From IMG/VR virus record IMGVR_UViG_3300009073_000010, positions 1 to 34,009 of that record: 34,009 nt of DNA; one strand, 5' to 3'. Position numbers and translations under genes: made by a program. Below the pieces are notes generated by a model. It did no database searches. It was not told where the DNA came from and saw only the letters and a program-made list of their open reading frames with translations. Below are positions 15,501 through 23,488 of this stretch, piece after piece. The DNA comes from a virus. Each line of letters starts with the position of its first letter. Positions within the stretch are counted from its first letter, which is position 1.

Positions 15501-16900
15501 CCACCAACATCGGATGCGGGAATAGTCAAACCATAGTAAGCACAATCGGTATATTTGTTAGCAGTCTTTCCAACGATCAGATTATAAGATGCAAGAGAAA
15601 ATTTATTAGTGTGTTTTTTATTTCTATGAGTACTATCGTCAGCAGGATTCTCTACGAAATTTTGTGCAACTGAAACGTATACGGCACCCGCACCGCCGCC
15701 GCTTGCACCCATGTCCTGCTTTTTAACATTGCGTGTTTCGGTAACTTGTACTAAGCGTTTTATTCGTATACGCCATGATTGATCCGCTGCTGTGGGCCTA
15801 TCAATTCTGTAAGTTTGAGCCATTGGTTTTAACACCATACTCTCTTGCCGCCTTAACCATTTCGGGCTTGTCTGCCATGCTCCGTTATTAACAGATACCT
15901 GCACTTCAAACGCGGTTTGGCTGGTATAGTATTTCTCTCCGACACTATAAAGCCCTTCCCATGCAAGATTGAGTTTTACTGCATTATTAGCAGCAGGAAT
16001 ATTGAGCACTTTCCATGTGCCAGCATCTAGCTCTATATTTGCATTTATAAGCTGCGATGATTCAGTAAATCCAGCTATAGAATTATTATTAGATGCTGTT
16101 GAACCATCTCTAAAATGTACTTCGGTTTGACTATCCTGAAAATTCGACACACTAATATCATTAACGTACACACTGTTTTCTAATAGCTCATCTGTGAGCA
16201 CACCGTTAAGCGTTGGTCCTGCAATAGTACCCTCTCCGATGATATGCACTGAACGCGAAATATGCTCAATCTTAGAGTCTAGAATATCATCACCATTGTC
16301 ATTTTGCAGCACCTCATCACTCGATACCTCAAGATCTACAATAGTTGATTGCGCGCGAGTTGGACCGCCATAAATCAATGGAATTCGAGACCCAGCATTT
16401 GCATTATTGAGACCACTTGAGAATATTGATTGATCGTTTTCATCGGTATTTTGTGGTTGATCAGCAAGCAGAGCGGTTGCTCCCGCTAAAGCCAAATTCG
16501 CACCCGTTGAGAGCAGTGCCGTTTGTACTGTCGCCTGCGACAGACCAAGCATGCCTCCGCCTGGCACATAAAACGATAACGCAATAAGAGCAGTACCAAA
16601 TACTAATTTTCCTACTTTGCTCTTATCTGCTGTCAATGATTCATACAAATGTATCTGTGTTTCGTTATCCGAAAAAGGGATCATCAGATCATCAAGATCT
16701 ACAATATTCTCATCTTTCAAATCACCGACATAAACAAGATATTCACCAGCTGCAATATCATCGAGCAGCGATGGCTCATCTATGGCAATGCCTGTTAACA
16801 ATAGATCTATACGACTAGCGGGAAAAGATTTTTTCGCACCATATTTTGATTTTAATTGACCGTAAAAATGTACGTCTCTTACTATTAAATTATCACTCAC
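12536..16900 (-). CDS. Lambda gpJ-like tail tip / host-specificity protein
   Basis: 1454 residues from ATG 16900, close to the size of lambda J (1132) and its longer relatives. The N-terminal 100 residues form a small domain, followed by a Gly/Ala-rich hydrophobic segment (about 105-140), which is usual in J-type proteins. Then come IPLIYGGPTRAQS (about 172-184) and the central hub region with NPALILLDLIRNQRYAHG. Fibronectin-III-like beta repeats run through about 770-1100. The C-terminal end is beta-rich and could bind the tail fibre or receptor. It overlaps the K-like gene by eight bases. The lambda I homologue that usually separates K and J is absent. Confidence 0.92.
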   Translation of the reverse strand: MSDNLIVRDVHFYGQLKSKYGAKKSFPASRIDLLLTGIAIDEPSLLDDIAAGEYLVYVGDLKDENIVDLDDLMIPFSDNETQIHLYESLTADKSKVGKLVFGTALIALSFYVPGGGMLGLSQATVQTALLSTGANLALAGATALLADQPQNTDENDQSIFSSGLNNANAGSRIPLIYGGPTRAQSTIVDLEVSSDEVLQNDNGDDILDSKIEHISRSVHIIGEGTIAGPTLNGVLTDELLENSVYVNDISVSNFQDSQTEVHFRDGSTASNNNSIAGFTESSQLINANIELDAGTWKVLNIPAANNAVKLNLAWEGLYSVGEKYYTSQTAFEVQVSVNNGAWQTSPKWLRRQESMVLKPMAQTYRIDRPTAADQSWRIRIKRLVQVTETRNVKKQDMGASGGGAGAVYVSVAQNFVENPADDSTHRNKKHTNKFSLASYNLIVGKTANKYTDCAYYGLTIPASDVGGNLRDIWFKVWGLEIPLPNNYFINSSADSRFSTAAFTGMTKKGVSKNPALILLDLIRNQRYAHGKLVEDYQIDYGAFMNAARWCDNLVDNIDGTGQERRFEFSGQLSTALNSYKMMAAVASSFYGKILIQNGVISVVWDDDNTDSIAIIDNNDVLNSNFSYSSVPDTSRHTQVVGKWRDPAENFELSSVVANHADIATRGLLTNSVELIGCQRLSQAQRHVQWIMESNNRNTELVEWQMPITGALYKVGQIVTIRDENNRFDATVYDVKFKITGVDISSDGVNYKFQGLSVDEQKVAAYKVLNIDPVSGLVAGDIKVGGANVSAVQNLQITESTIDRVNSRVLICEWDAPSSNPQFLQHYVVLHNSPTGHQERFTVTQERIQLNAQDEGLHSVTVFPVSVTSANGPKETTSLFIEDVATSGSALNNPLNLRLVTGSSSNTIFTSKDLHVRFDDPDNIDNEAANLSHYLVEFKKQNGDLLHSTNAVGNRASFLYEQNRASNDGIAERVIVVDVTAIDVLGRSSTSTSRTFSNPAPAGLSGFSVTSVHLNSVEWIVNASTETDVEGNRVRQADNSSMSNSKIVYDGKNTSGSITVSQGEDLYFQCGAYDSYSDSVNWSSVKNVTTINNILNSSYIFQGFRVFVENGKFVVTGKTITYKAPDGTISDVLFDNTQATPNNRWIDANYNEFTRRYYYFDQNVGSNGGMQVSFNATDVFASDGSRINVAVTEGGEISTGERIGMPIQHRDSLGARVVYAEHIVADESVIENSLQVGGQAVINTINIKSGDVSKQEVLKWHGDTLNNSGNVDKLDMILYTSGHPSYSNLTWRYSAGSSNVIHSNAAQHYNKFPYALFYIPPTGDSEPVTVMMEWQMHVEAERASSAANIRYKPSMSFQYNRRFAIDNNDGTYTVPSQDTTWDSLTESLFNFNLSRENYYSSNYISGKFLIQSQGEELIRIRMEAAPYDMQNLVMQSNFKQLNFSGMRFTATAILR

Positions 16901-17675
16901 AATCCATGTGCCTCATTATTTTTATTTGATATTCCTGATACTTATCCTTATATTCACGGCACGATAGTTGACCATAGAGATGATGATATATCATGTTGTT
17001 TTGTAGCACGACCGCTGCATGGTTGATCAACGCAGCATCAGTATCTATTGCATACAAGATAATGTCGTGCTCTTGCGCATCTTCTGCCTCAACTTCAAAA
17101 AACCCTAGATCATCCAATAGATGATAATGATTGATCTCTTGTGCATCATCTTCATACCACCAATTAAAATTACGTGGTGGGTTGGGTAGATCCACATCAA
17201 GCGTTTTTTTATAATACAATTTTACTGCTGTCCAACAATCGAAAACTCCATGTATAAAGGGATTTCCGATGAGTTTTTTATCATCATCGGATTCATTTAT
17301 AACTAAAACATCAGAGCAATATTCTGATGTACATGCAACGATTCCAAATGGCACATCATCACCGAGCGATTGAGATAAACGCATATCACTAGCCGATGGT
17401 GTTCTGTAATCTATCTTAAGATAGCGATGATAACGATCTTGTACCGCATTGCCTGAGGTGTCATATGGATGACTATGGATGACCATATATTGTGTGGCAC
17501 CCTTGATCATTTTTTCAAATTGCTGAGGGTCAACTCTAAATGTATTTTTTGGATCATCAGAAATGTTTTTTAATTTTTTATACGTGCGATTTACAACCAC
17601 ACCCACACACTCATTGGGCCACTGAGAAATCGCATGGTCCTTTATACGTTGGATATTTTTAGCATTTACTTTCAT
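16893..17675 (-). CDS. Lambda gpK-like tail assembly protein (JAB/MPN plus NlpC/P60)
   Basis: A 260-residue two-domain tail-tip peptidase. The N-terminal JAB metalloprotease motif is complete: E22 (NECVGVV), H67-S-H69-P and S94-x-x-D97. The C-terminal NlpC/P60 domain has the nucleophile C147 (VFDCWTAV) and a histidine in INHAAVVL (about 218). In lambda-type phages this protein is needed for tail tip assembly and may trim peptidoglycan on entry. It starts at ATG 17675, overlapping the stop of the L-like gene as TAATG. Confidence 0.93.
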   Translation of the reverse strand: MKVNAKNIQRIKDHAISQWPNECVGVVVNRTYKKLKNISDDPKNTFRVDPQQFEKMIKGATQYMVIHSHPYDTSGNAVQDRYHRYLKIDYRTPSASDMRLSQSLGDDVPFGIVACTSEYCSDVLVINESDDDKKLIGNPFIHGVFDCWTAVKLYYKKTLDVDLPNPPRNFNWWYEDDAQEINHYHLLDDLGFFEVEAEDAQEHDIILYAIDTDAALINHAAVVLQNNMIYHHLYGQLSCREYKDKYQEYQIKIMRHMDCE

Positions 17676-18172
17676 TAGATTCTGAATTTTCCGACTGATG
17701 GAAAATTCTCTCTAAGAATTATTCTTCGCGGTATAGCAGCATCTATTGACAACGGATGACCGAGCGCAAATTCTAATGTTGTTTTCGTATGATTCAATTT
17801 CTGAGTGATCACGTATCGCTGCACATTGAATATTTTATCTCCATGTGCAGACGAGCCGATATACTTATCAAGCGTCTGAAAAAATGACACAACCCATCCG
17901 TGCATATTTTTGGAATTGATAACCTCACTCATCAACGTGCGATGCACATTTGAGAGTGATAAAACCGGCGATGGCAGACTTCCATTAGTCGTTATCTGCA
18001 AATTTGATATCTGCATTGGCAGAGGGATATAGGTGTTTCCACCGAATAATATATTCTGACCATCATCATCATGAGGCGTATATCTGAGTGTCGTAGTACC
18101 GTTTGACATCTCAAGCAAAGTGACTCGGCCGCCTGGGAAATTTGTGTTTAGGTCATTAGCAGGTATTGCCAT
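17675..18172 (-). CDS. Lambda gpL-like minor tail protein
   Basis: 165 residues, called by order (tape measure, M, L, K, J) and by a beta-rich pattern with a GGRVTLLEMSNG start. It should form part of the tail tip ring that joins J to the tube. Lambda L is longer and carries a C-terminal cysteine cluster binding an iron-sulphur centre. This protein contains no cysteine and appears to end before that domain. It is coupled to both neighbours through TAATG overlaps. Confidence 0.8.
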   Translation of the reverse strand: MAIPANDLNTNFPGGRVTLLEMSNGTTTLRYTPHDDDGQNILFGGNTYIPLPMQISNLQITTNGSLPSPVLSLSNVHRTLMSEVINSKNMHGWVVSFFQTLDKYIGSSAHGDKIFNVQRYVITQKLNHTKTTLEFALGHPLSIDAAIPRRIILRENFPSVGKFRI

Positions 18173-18522
18173 TAGGTATATTCTCTTTCTATCGTAGTAC
18201 TAACTGTGTAGACATTGCCGCCTTGTGTCGTGTAGCTGTAACCATCCTCAGCCATAACCCATTTTTTAATTTGAGTCTCTCCGAATTGCGCCCACAGAAA
18301 ATGGTCCCATCCAGCCAGCGCATCAAAATCACTTATCAATTGATCACGCTGCAATTGCGTTACATTGCTCCAAATGATATTCCATCGCTCCATCTTTACG
18401 TTAATGCCATCATTTAGGCGATGGACGATACCGCCGCCAAGCTCGGATTTTTTTATACGATACGATGCTGATTTCGATGATTGTTGACTGATGTAATCAG
18501 TGAGGGGGAGAGCAATAGGCAT
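18172..18522 (-). CDS. Lambda gpM-like minor tail protein
   Basis: 116 residues with the family features of phage minor tail M proteins: a short N-terminal strand, WNIIWSNVTQLQRDQLISDFDALAGWDHFLW (residues about 47-77) and a closing beta segment WVMAEDGYSYTTQGGNVYTV. It links the distal tube to the tip complex. ATG 18522, 23 bp after the tape measure stop. Confidence 0.87.
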   Translation of the reverse strand: MPIALPLTDYISQQSSKSASYRIKKSELGGGIVHRLNDGINVKMERWNIIWSNVTQLQRDQLISDFDALAGWDHFLWAQFGETQIKKWVMAEDGYSYTTQGGNVYTVSTTIEREYT

Positions 18523-18545
18523 TGGTATATTTCCTTTATCTATAT

Positions 18546-20591
18546 TTATCGGTTGAGTAAACCGCCAGTCCTAGTCTCTGAAATTATCGTCGATCTAGTT
18601 TCAGCTCTTACAACAGCTTGAACTCCATTTATTACTGCCTGAGAGACCTCACCAGGATTGCTATCACTACCCGCATTGACAGTGATCCCACCAAGATTAA
18701 CAACACGTTGACTAGATGCGTCTGTATTGACGATACTTGACGATGTATTGCCACCCGCACCACCACTACTACCTGCGGTAAATAATGTGCTCAGAGCCGA
18801 TGCAAATCCATTACCGCCAGAATTTAAACTACCATCAGAGGCTGTAAATAATCCCATGATCAATTTTTGTGTCTGTATACGTGCAAGATTCGTGAGCATG
18901 TTGATAGTGAAATTTTTCATTGCTTGGCTGCCCTCCATCGCTGATTGAACAAAGCCACCCATGAAATCATCAAGGCGCTCGCGCTTTTTGTCGTCAATAG
19001 TTTTTCGTTCAGCAGCGATTGCTTTATCTGTCTCCAAAATAACACCCTCCTCCCACGCTTTATATTCTGATGTTAACGCCATCGCCTCACCGATCTCTTC
19101 TCGCTTGATTCTGATTTTTTCCTCAGCAGCTTCTTGCAATCGTGCAATCTCATCATCCATATTTGAGATTTCTAGCTGTGTTGCTTCGTTCAATAAACGC
19201 TTGCGCACATCGGCCTCAGCTTTCGCTATAGCCTCCTTTTGATCTGCTGTTGCCTTGAGCGCTGCTACTTTCTCAGTCTCTCTTAGTTGTGCAGCAGCAA
19301 TCTCTACCTCTGTCTGCACATCAGTATTGTCTAATTGTGTGAGCATACTAGCGCTAAGCGACGAGCCACCTTGAACATTGATATCTGGCGCTGCTGCACT
19401 TGTTGCTGACGATGCGTCAATTGCTGCCTGCTTTAAATTGTTTATTTTCGCCACAGCGGTATCTAATTTTGTAAGCACCCCATCGGGCATTAGTTTATTA
19501 GCGAGTGGCGTACCTTCAACGGCATTTACAAAATTTCGAAACGTCTCAAGCAATGCTCCTAGTGTGCCGATTACTTTTACTCTTGTATCTGTGGCAAATC
19601 CAACAAAGATACCTCGAACCCAATCCATCATTTTACCCAAGCCCTTCATCATCCCTGATAGTGCATCGGCAGGCAGAAATACATCAGCTAGAACTCCACC
19701 AACATCTTTTAACGCTCTCCACCCGTTTTGCAATGCTTGTATCCATATCGGAATAAAATTAGTCATCCCTACAAAAAATCCACCGATGGCCTCAGCTGGC
19801 GGGAGCATATTCAAAAATGCCTGGGACAGAACTTGGAATCCTTCCTTAGCTGTGCGAATTACACCTTCCTTAAGAGCTTCTGATTTTTCGATATTTTCTT
19901 GAGATATGATGCCTGCATTGCGCGCCTGCTGCTCATATGCAAATAATGCATCTGTGCTATCACCCAAACCGCCAGCGAGTTGTCGGAATCCATCAGCACC
20001 TAATTCAGTAAGTAAAAATTGACGCTTTAACGGATCTTCAATTTTTGTTATTTGATGCATCGCCGCATCGAATACTTCACCGACATCTGCAAATTCTCCA
20101 CCCATCAATTTGGCTGATAGACCCAGCGAATCAAGTGCTAAATATGCAGCACCTCCACCCGTTTGCATTGCCTCGCCCACCCGCTCACCAAAGTCAACGA
20201 GTGAGTCTCTTGCAAGCTCAGATTCGACACCCATTTCACCAAATGCTGCTTGTAATGTTTGTATGCGATCTGTTGAAAATCCACTTGCCTCAGATGCATC
20301 TTTGATTTGACTGCCGTACAACGCGACCGCCGTACCTGCACCACCCACAGCAACTGCAAGCGCCGCTAATGCTAGCACCGGCGTTTTACTTAATGCGATT
20401 AATTTTTCTTTGAGCCTATCAACACCCGAGCCGAGCTTTCGCATTGATTTTTTACCCTTATCACCAAGATTATCAAGATCTTTTTGGGCATCATTTGCAG
20501 CGTCGGCAGTTCGTAAAAGCTGTTTGCGAGCGTCGGTTATATCCTTGTCGTCGAGTTTTGCAATGAGATTGCCTACGATTGCAGCAGCCAT
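18546..20591 (-). CDS. Tail tape measure protein
   Basis: 681 residues, Ala-rich and helical. Two hydrophobic stretches fit a pore-forming tape measure (about 67-90, LALAALAVAVGGAGTAVAL; and about 260-290). The C-terminal region has coiled-coil charges (about 430-540) and ends in a Gly/Ser-rich tail with GGITVNAGSDSNPG. At about 0.15 nm per residue the tail should be near 100 nm, shorter than lambda's. It follows the chaperone genes, as is standard. Confidence 0.93.
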   Translation of the reverse strand: MAAAIVGNLIAKLDDKDITDARKQLLRTADAANDAQKDLDNLGDKGKKSMRKLGSGVDRLKEKLIALSKTPVLALAALAVAVGGAGTAVALYGSQIKDASEASGFSTDRIQTLQAAFGEMGVESELARDSLVDFGERVGEAMQTGGGAAYLALDSLGLSAKLMGGEFADVGEVFDAAMHQITKIEDPLKRQFLLTELGADGFRQLAGGLGDSTDALFAYEQQARNAGIISQENIEKSEALKEGVIRTAKEGFQVLSQAFLNMLPPAEAIGGFFVGMTNFIPIWIQALQNGWRALKDVGGVLADVFLPADALSGMMKGLGKMMDWVRGIFVGFATDTRVKVIGTLGALLETFRNFVNAVEGTPLANKLMPDGVLTKLDTAVAKINNLKQAAIDASSATSAAAPDINVQGGSSLSASMLTQLDNTDVQTEVEIAAAQLRETEKVAALKATADQKEAIAKAEADVRKRLLNEATQLEISNMDDEIARLQEAAEEKIRIKREEIGEAMALTSEYKAWEEGVILETDKAIAAERKTIDDKKRERLDDFMGGFVQSAMEGSQAMKNFTINMLTNLARIQTQKLIMGLFTASDGSLNSGGNGFASALSTLFTAGSSGGAGGNTSSSIVNTDASSQRVVNLGGITVNAGSDSNPGEVSQAVINGVQAVVRAETRSTIISETRTGGLLNR

Positions 20592-20618
20592 AAAAATTCC
20601 TTGTTAGAGTGTTTTATT

Positions 20619-21050
20619 TTATTGATTATTGAGAGCGTTTAGTTCTGCACGTCGTGCAATTACACCTTGTGTAAATCCGCTGTCAATACTATTTATTGTT
20701 TTAAGCTGCAATGGCGTGAGCGTGGTATCAGTCAATCTGCACCAAGCATCTATCTCAGAAAATGGTATCAATCTATCAGGCTCCGCACGACGTTTGCTCA
20801 GCTCTGTGAATATCAATATAGTTGGATGGAATTCATCATCTATATCCAACTCTAACAGTCTATGCAATCTCTCATCAATATCCTCACCGCCTGATTGCTT
20901 TAAGATGAATTCTGCAACATCAAACGCTGTTTTTCCATTTTTATCAGGCAGTGATTTTAACTGTGTAGTGAGATTAAAATACTCTTCAATCTCTGATAAT
21001 TTCTTATTCTCAGTCTCTTCTAAAAAACGTGTGCTGCTTTTTAGCAGCAC
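20619..21050 (-). CDS. Tail assembly chaperone extension (gpT-like part), likely made by recoding
   Basis: A 143-codon frame lying +1 relative to the upstream chaperone and overlapping it by 41 bases. Its only early initiator is GTG 21050, which directly abuts AGGAG, too close for normal initiation. No ATG follows soon. It is therefore most likely expressed as a C-terminal extension of the upstream chaperone through +1 or -2 frameshifting, as lambda G/GT is by -1. The protein is helical and acidic, and should recruit tube subunits to the tape measure. The frame is closed by TAG just upstream (about 21056), so recoding must occur between there and 21010. Confidence 0.8.
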   Translation of the reverse strand: MLLKSSTRFLEETENKKLSEIEEYFNLTTQLKSLPDKNGKTAFDVAEFILKQSGGEDIDERLHRLLELDIDDEFHPTILIFTELSKRRAEPDRLIPFSEIDAWCRLTDTTLTPLQLKTINSIDSGFTQGVIARRAELNALNNQ

Positions 21051-21411
21051 CTCCTAGCTGTTCGGGGACATAGTAATAATCGCTATCCATCAAAATATCG
21101 TACATAGCTGTTTCAGAGTATTTTCCAAAAACCTCCTCTTCCCAACCACAGCAGATCGTTATGATTAAATCAGCAGTCATCTTTCTGATTGCCTCAATAT
21201 CTGTCATTGAATCCTCAGCTTCTGCGACTTTTTGAGCTTGCTTCATAAACTCATCACTGCGAGCGCTCTTGATCAATATCCATGTGCAGGGGTCTGATTC
21301 GCCTGGGATGGTTATAGGGCACTTGTACGGTTTCATCCGCATATCAGCAAGCGTTACTTTTTTCTGCTGTTTAGATTCTTGCTTGGTTTTTGGTTTTGTT
21401 TTTGTAGTCAT
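21010..21411 (-). CDS. Tail assembly chaperone (gpG-like)
   Basis: 133 residues between the tail tube and tape measure genes, the fixed position of the G-type chaperone. Lys-rich N-terminus (TKTKPKTKQ), then a beta-type CTWILIKSARSDEFMKQAQKV and helices to the end. It probably binds the tape measure during tail assembly. The gene ends at TGA 21010-21012 inside the overlapping second frame. ATG 21411 lies 18 bp after the terminator that follows the tube gene, so it is expressed from reduced read-through. Confidence 0.82.
   Translation of the reverse strand: MTTKTKPKTKQESKQQKKVTLADMRMKPYKCPITIPGESDPCTWILIKSARSDEFMKQAQKVAEAEDSMTDIEAIRKMTADLIITICCGWEEEVFGKYSETAMYDILMDSDYYYVPEQLGGAAKKQHTFFRRD
21016..21027 (-). 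other. Candidate frameshift site TTT-TTT-AGA-AGA in the chaperone overlap
   Basis: On the - strand the zero frame reads ACG TTT TTT AGA AGA GAC TGA. Six T allow a Phe tRNA to re-pair after a +1 or -2 slip. The two AGA codons are rare in many gammaproteobacteria and could stall the ribosome, and the stop lies two codons further on. A -1 shift is excluded earlier in the overlap because it meets TAA in GCT-AAA. The site is inferred. Confidence 0.5.
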
Positions 21412-21428
21412 CTTTTTTATTCTCCAAT

Positions 21429-21451
21429 AAAAAGGGAGCCGTAGCTCCCTT
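21429..21451 (-). terminator. Intrinsic terminator after the tail tube gene
   Basis: AAGGGAGC (21432-21439) and GCTCCCTT (21444-21451) are perfect arms with loop CGTA. On the - strand the stem is followed by five T. It lies between the tube gene stop and the chaperone start and should cut expression of downstream tail genes. Confidence 0.9.
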
Positions 21452-21478
21452 ATATTTATATCTTTTAAAACTGCTCGA

Positions 21479-22387
21479 TTATGAGCGTGTTAGTTGCAAT
21501 ACAGAGTTGATGCCGCTGTCGTATACAGCTTCAAAATCCATCGTCAGTGTTCGAGTATCAGATCCACTCTGAGCCATGTTAGCTGTCTGCCAATCAATCT
21601 CGGGCATCAGTATAGTGAGAGTGTTCCCTTTGCCATCATCAAGCACTAATTCCATGCTTGTACTAGTCTCATTAGTGAACCAGTTTTTGGCTACTAAATC
21701 CTTGAGATAAAATGTAGCAGTACCTGTCACAGTTACCATATTCGTGCTGATTGCACTGGCGCTATCAAAACCTATGGAATTATTTGCAACGGCATTATTG
21801 GAAATAGTCAATGAGATGTCTTGTACATAATCTACTTTTTGGCCGTCGATTTTTACTGCACAATCAGCCTGGTACATCGGTTGTTTATCAGGCGCTGGCG
21901 TTGGATCTGAATCAACACTAGTAGCACTATCGACTCCACCTTTTCCGATAAATGTAAATCCAGTTTCGACAAGTGAGCCGAGCGATACTGAAAATGTTGC
22001 ACTATCAATTACGCAACCGGTGAAAAGTTCATAAATGTTTTTTGTCTTATCTCCACGCTCGATAGAAAAGCTTGATGCTGTGTTCGATACTTTGATGACA
22101 TCACCTGTCCAACGGTCCATCAGCAAGCCCTCTAACAGCTCATCAAATGTCTCATGCGCCAACTCTATGTCGAGATTTCCCGCCACACTTGTATTACCTC
22201 TGCGAGTAAATCGTCGCATCCTATCTCCACTCACAGCGTCCGAGGAAAGATTATCCTGAGTTAGGGTGATCGTGTTATTTTTTACAGGTATTGTCTGCAT
22301 TGTTGGTGTTGCTGGCGTGACGCCAAACGATGCCTCACGAACAAAAGTCGTCGCTGTTGTACTACCTGAACTATAAATGTTGCTCAT
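21479..22387 (-). CDS. Major tail tube protein
   Basis: 302 residues of the siphophage tube family typified by an N-terminal pattern IYSSGSTTATTFVREASFG(V)TP, followed by NTITLTQDNLSSD and RRGNTSVAGNLDIEL (a strand pair conserved in this family) and a C-terminal SDTRTLTMDFEAVYD. It polymerises around the tape measure to make the tail tube. ATG 22387 follows AGGAG at six bases, a strong signal suiting a highly made protein. A terminator follows the gene. Confidence 0.9.
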   Translation of the reverse strand: MSNIYSSGSTTATTFVREASFGVTPATPTMQTIPVKNNTITLTQDNLSSDAVSGDRMRRFTRRGNTSVAGNLDIELAHETFDELLEGLLMDRWTGDVIKVSNTASSFSIERGDKTKNIYELFTGCVIDSATFSVSLGSLVETGFTFIGKGGVDSATSVDSDPTPAPDKQPMYQADCAVKIDGQKVDYVQDISLTISNNAVANNSIGFDSASAISTNMVTVTGTATFYLKDLVAKNWFTNETSTSMELVLDDGKGNTLTILMPEIDWQTANMAQSGSDTRTLTMDFEAVYDSGINSVLQLTRS

Positions 22388-22429
22388 ATGAGACTCCTAA
22401 TTTAATTAATTAATTATGTTTATATTTAT

Positions 22430-22858
22430 TCAATCGTGCCGTTGCACATGGCATAGATAATCTACGCTTACAGGTAGCATGTAATAATTATCAAACTCTT
22501 GTCCGACGCCACGATCATGACTCTCTATGCGTATTGTTAGATTGCTGGTTTGTATTGTTCCAATTTTAAAAGTGGATATTATTTTATCCGCAAAATAATT
22601 CGCTTCATCAATACCATCACCGAACGGCAGAAATAACGACACTTCATAGAATCCTGTCAGCAAATCAAAACCACCTGCTGTTGTCTCAGATATCGTTGAT
22701 GTTGGATATAATTTTGTACGACAATATCGAGTTGCGCGAGTAGAGTTTGCTTGATCGGATTTTAATGTCAGACGAGTATTTTCTAAATGAATAGTTGGCA
22801 TCTCTGCGATGCTCTGCAATAGCTCATCAAGGTCATTTTGCAATAGTCTATTTGACAT
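22430..22858 (-). CDS. Tail terminator protein (lambda gpU-like)
   Basis: 142 residues at the position of the tail terminator, upstream of the tube gene. Helix LDELLQSIAEM at the N-terminus, then alternating beta strands (IHLENTRLTLKS, ARATRYC-type, EVSLFLPFG) and a closing VSVDYLCHV. This is the usual layout of proteins that cap the tube and join it to the head. ATG 22858 overlaps the previous stop as TAATG. The family is called from order and fold pattern. Confidence 0.7.
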   Translation of the reverse strand: MSNRLLQNDLDELLQSIAEMPTIHLENTRLTLKSDQANSTRATRYCRTKLYPTSTISETTAGGFDLLTGFYEVSLFLPFGDGIDEANYFADKIISTFKIGTIQTSNLTIRIESHDRGVGQEFDNYYMLPVSVDYLCHVQRHD

Positions 22859-23175
22859 TATCTACCTCTCTTTTTACGTTTAACTTGCTTTATTATTTTG
22901 GGTAGTTCTTTCATTGTTCTCCTCACTGCGGCGCTGCCTTGCATGGATTCAGTGCCAAACTCGTTGGCCAATATTTTTGGGACATTTTCATCGCTTGAGT
23001 ACAATCCTTCCTCCTCCCAAAACCATGAGTCACGTAATTCTCCAGTATCGACAAATGATTTTTGTTTAACGCCCTTTACGATACCCTCACCGATATCATC
23101 TCTAAGGCCATCAAGATCGTCATACATTTCCATGAGTGCTTTGTGTAATGATTTAGACATGGATCTTGTCCTCAT
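22858..23175 (-). CDS. HK97 gp10-like head-tail joining protein
   Basis: 105 residues with the HK97 gp10 pattern: an N-terminal helix, FVDTGELRDSWFWE (about 41-54), then ILANEFGTESMQGSAAVRRTMKEL (about 68-91) and a strongly basic tail KRKKRGR. These proteins act in completing the tail-to-head joint. It overlaps the head closure gene by 23 bases. Confidence 0.87.
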   Translation of the reverse strand: MRTRSMSKSLHKALMEMYDDLDGLRDDIGEGIVKGVKQKSFVDTGELRDSWFWEEEGLYSSDENVPKILANEFGTESMQGSAAVRRTMKELPKIIKQVKRKKRGR

Positions 23176-23488
23176 CTATGAGTATTTCCAAATACATTGC
23201 ACGACCATCTACTAGACGATCCATTTGCACGATGTTGAAATATTTGTCTGCACAATGTATACGATGATCTTTGTTTATATTTTCGCGATATCGAATTGTT
23301 AGGCGATGACTACCCGCAAGATTTTCTTGCTCGCCGTTTTGAAATGTTGTGCCTGAGAGTGTTTCTAATTTCCCCCATGTTTTTATATCTTCTGACCAAT
23401 CATAATCATAGCCGTATGAATCATTGGGGATCTTTGTATGCGTTAGAAATGTAACGACATTGCGTAGCTCTGCTATGCGAATACTCAT
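23153..23488 (-). CDS. Head closure / head-tail adaptor protein
   Basis: 111 residues of the SPP1 gp16/HK97 gp9-like head-tail joining family: IAELRNVVTFL, DYDWSEDIKTWGKLETLSGTTFQNGEQ and SHRLTIRYRENINKDHRI, ending in a short strand. It seals the connector after packaging. The start ATG 23488 overlaps the stop of the connector gene as TAATG. Confidence 0.85.
   Translation of the reverse strand: MSIRIAELRNVVTFLTHTKIPNDSYGYDYDWSEDIKTWGKLETLSGTTFQNGEQENLAGSHRLTIRYRENINKDHRIHCADKYFNIVQMDRLVDGRAMYLEILIDEDKIHV

Noticed and set aside
19378-19902. 174-codon + strand frame in the tape measure gene
   Set aside because: Long only because the tape measure is Ala/Lys-rich on the other strand. No ribosome binding site.
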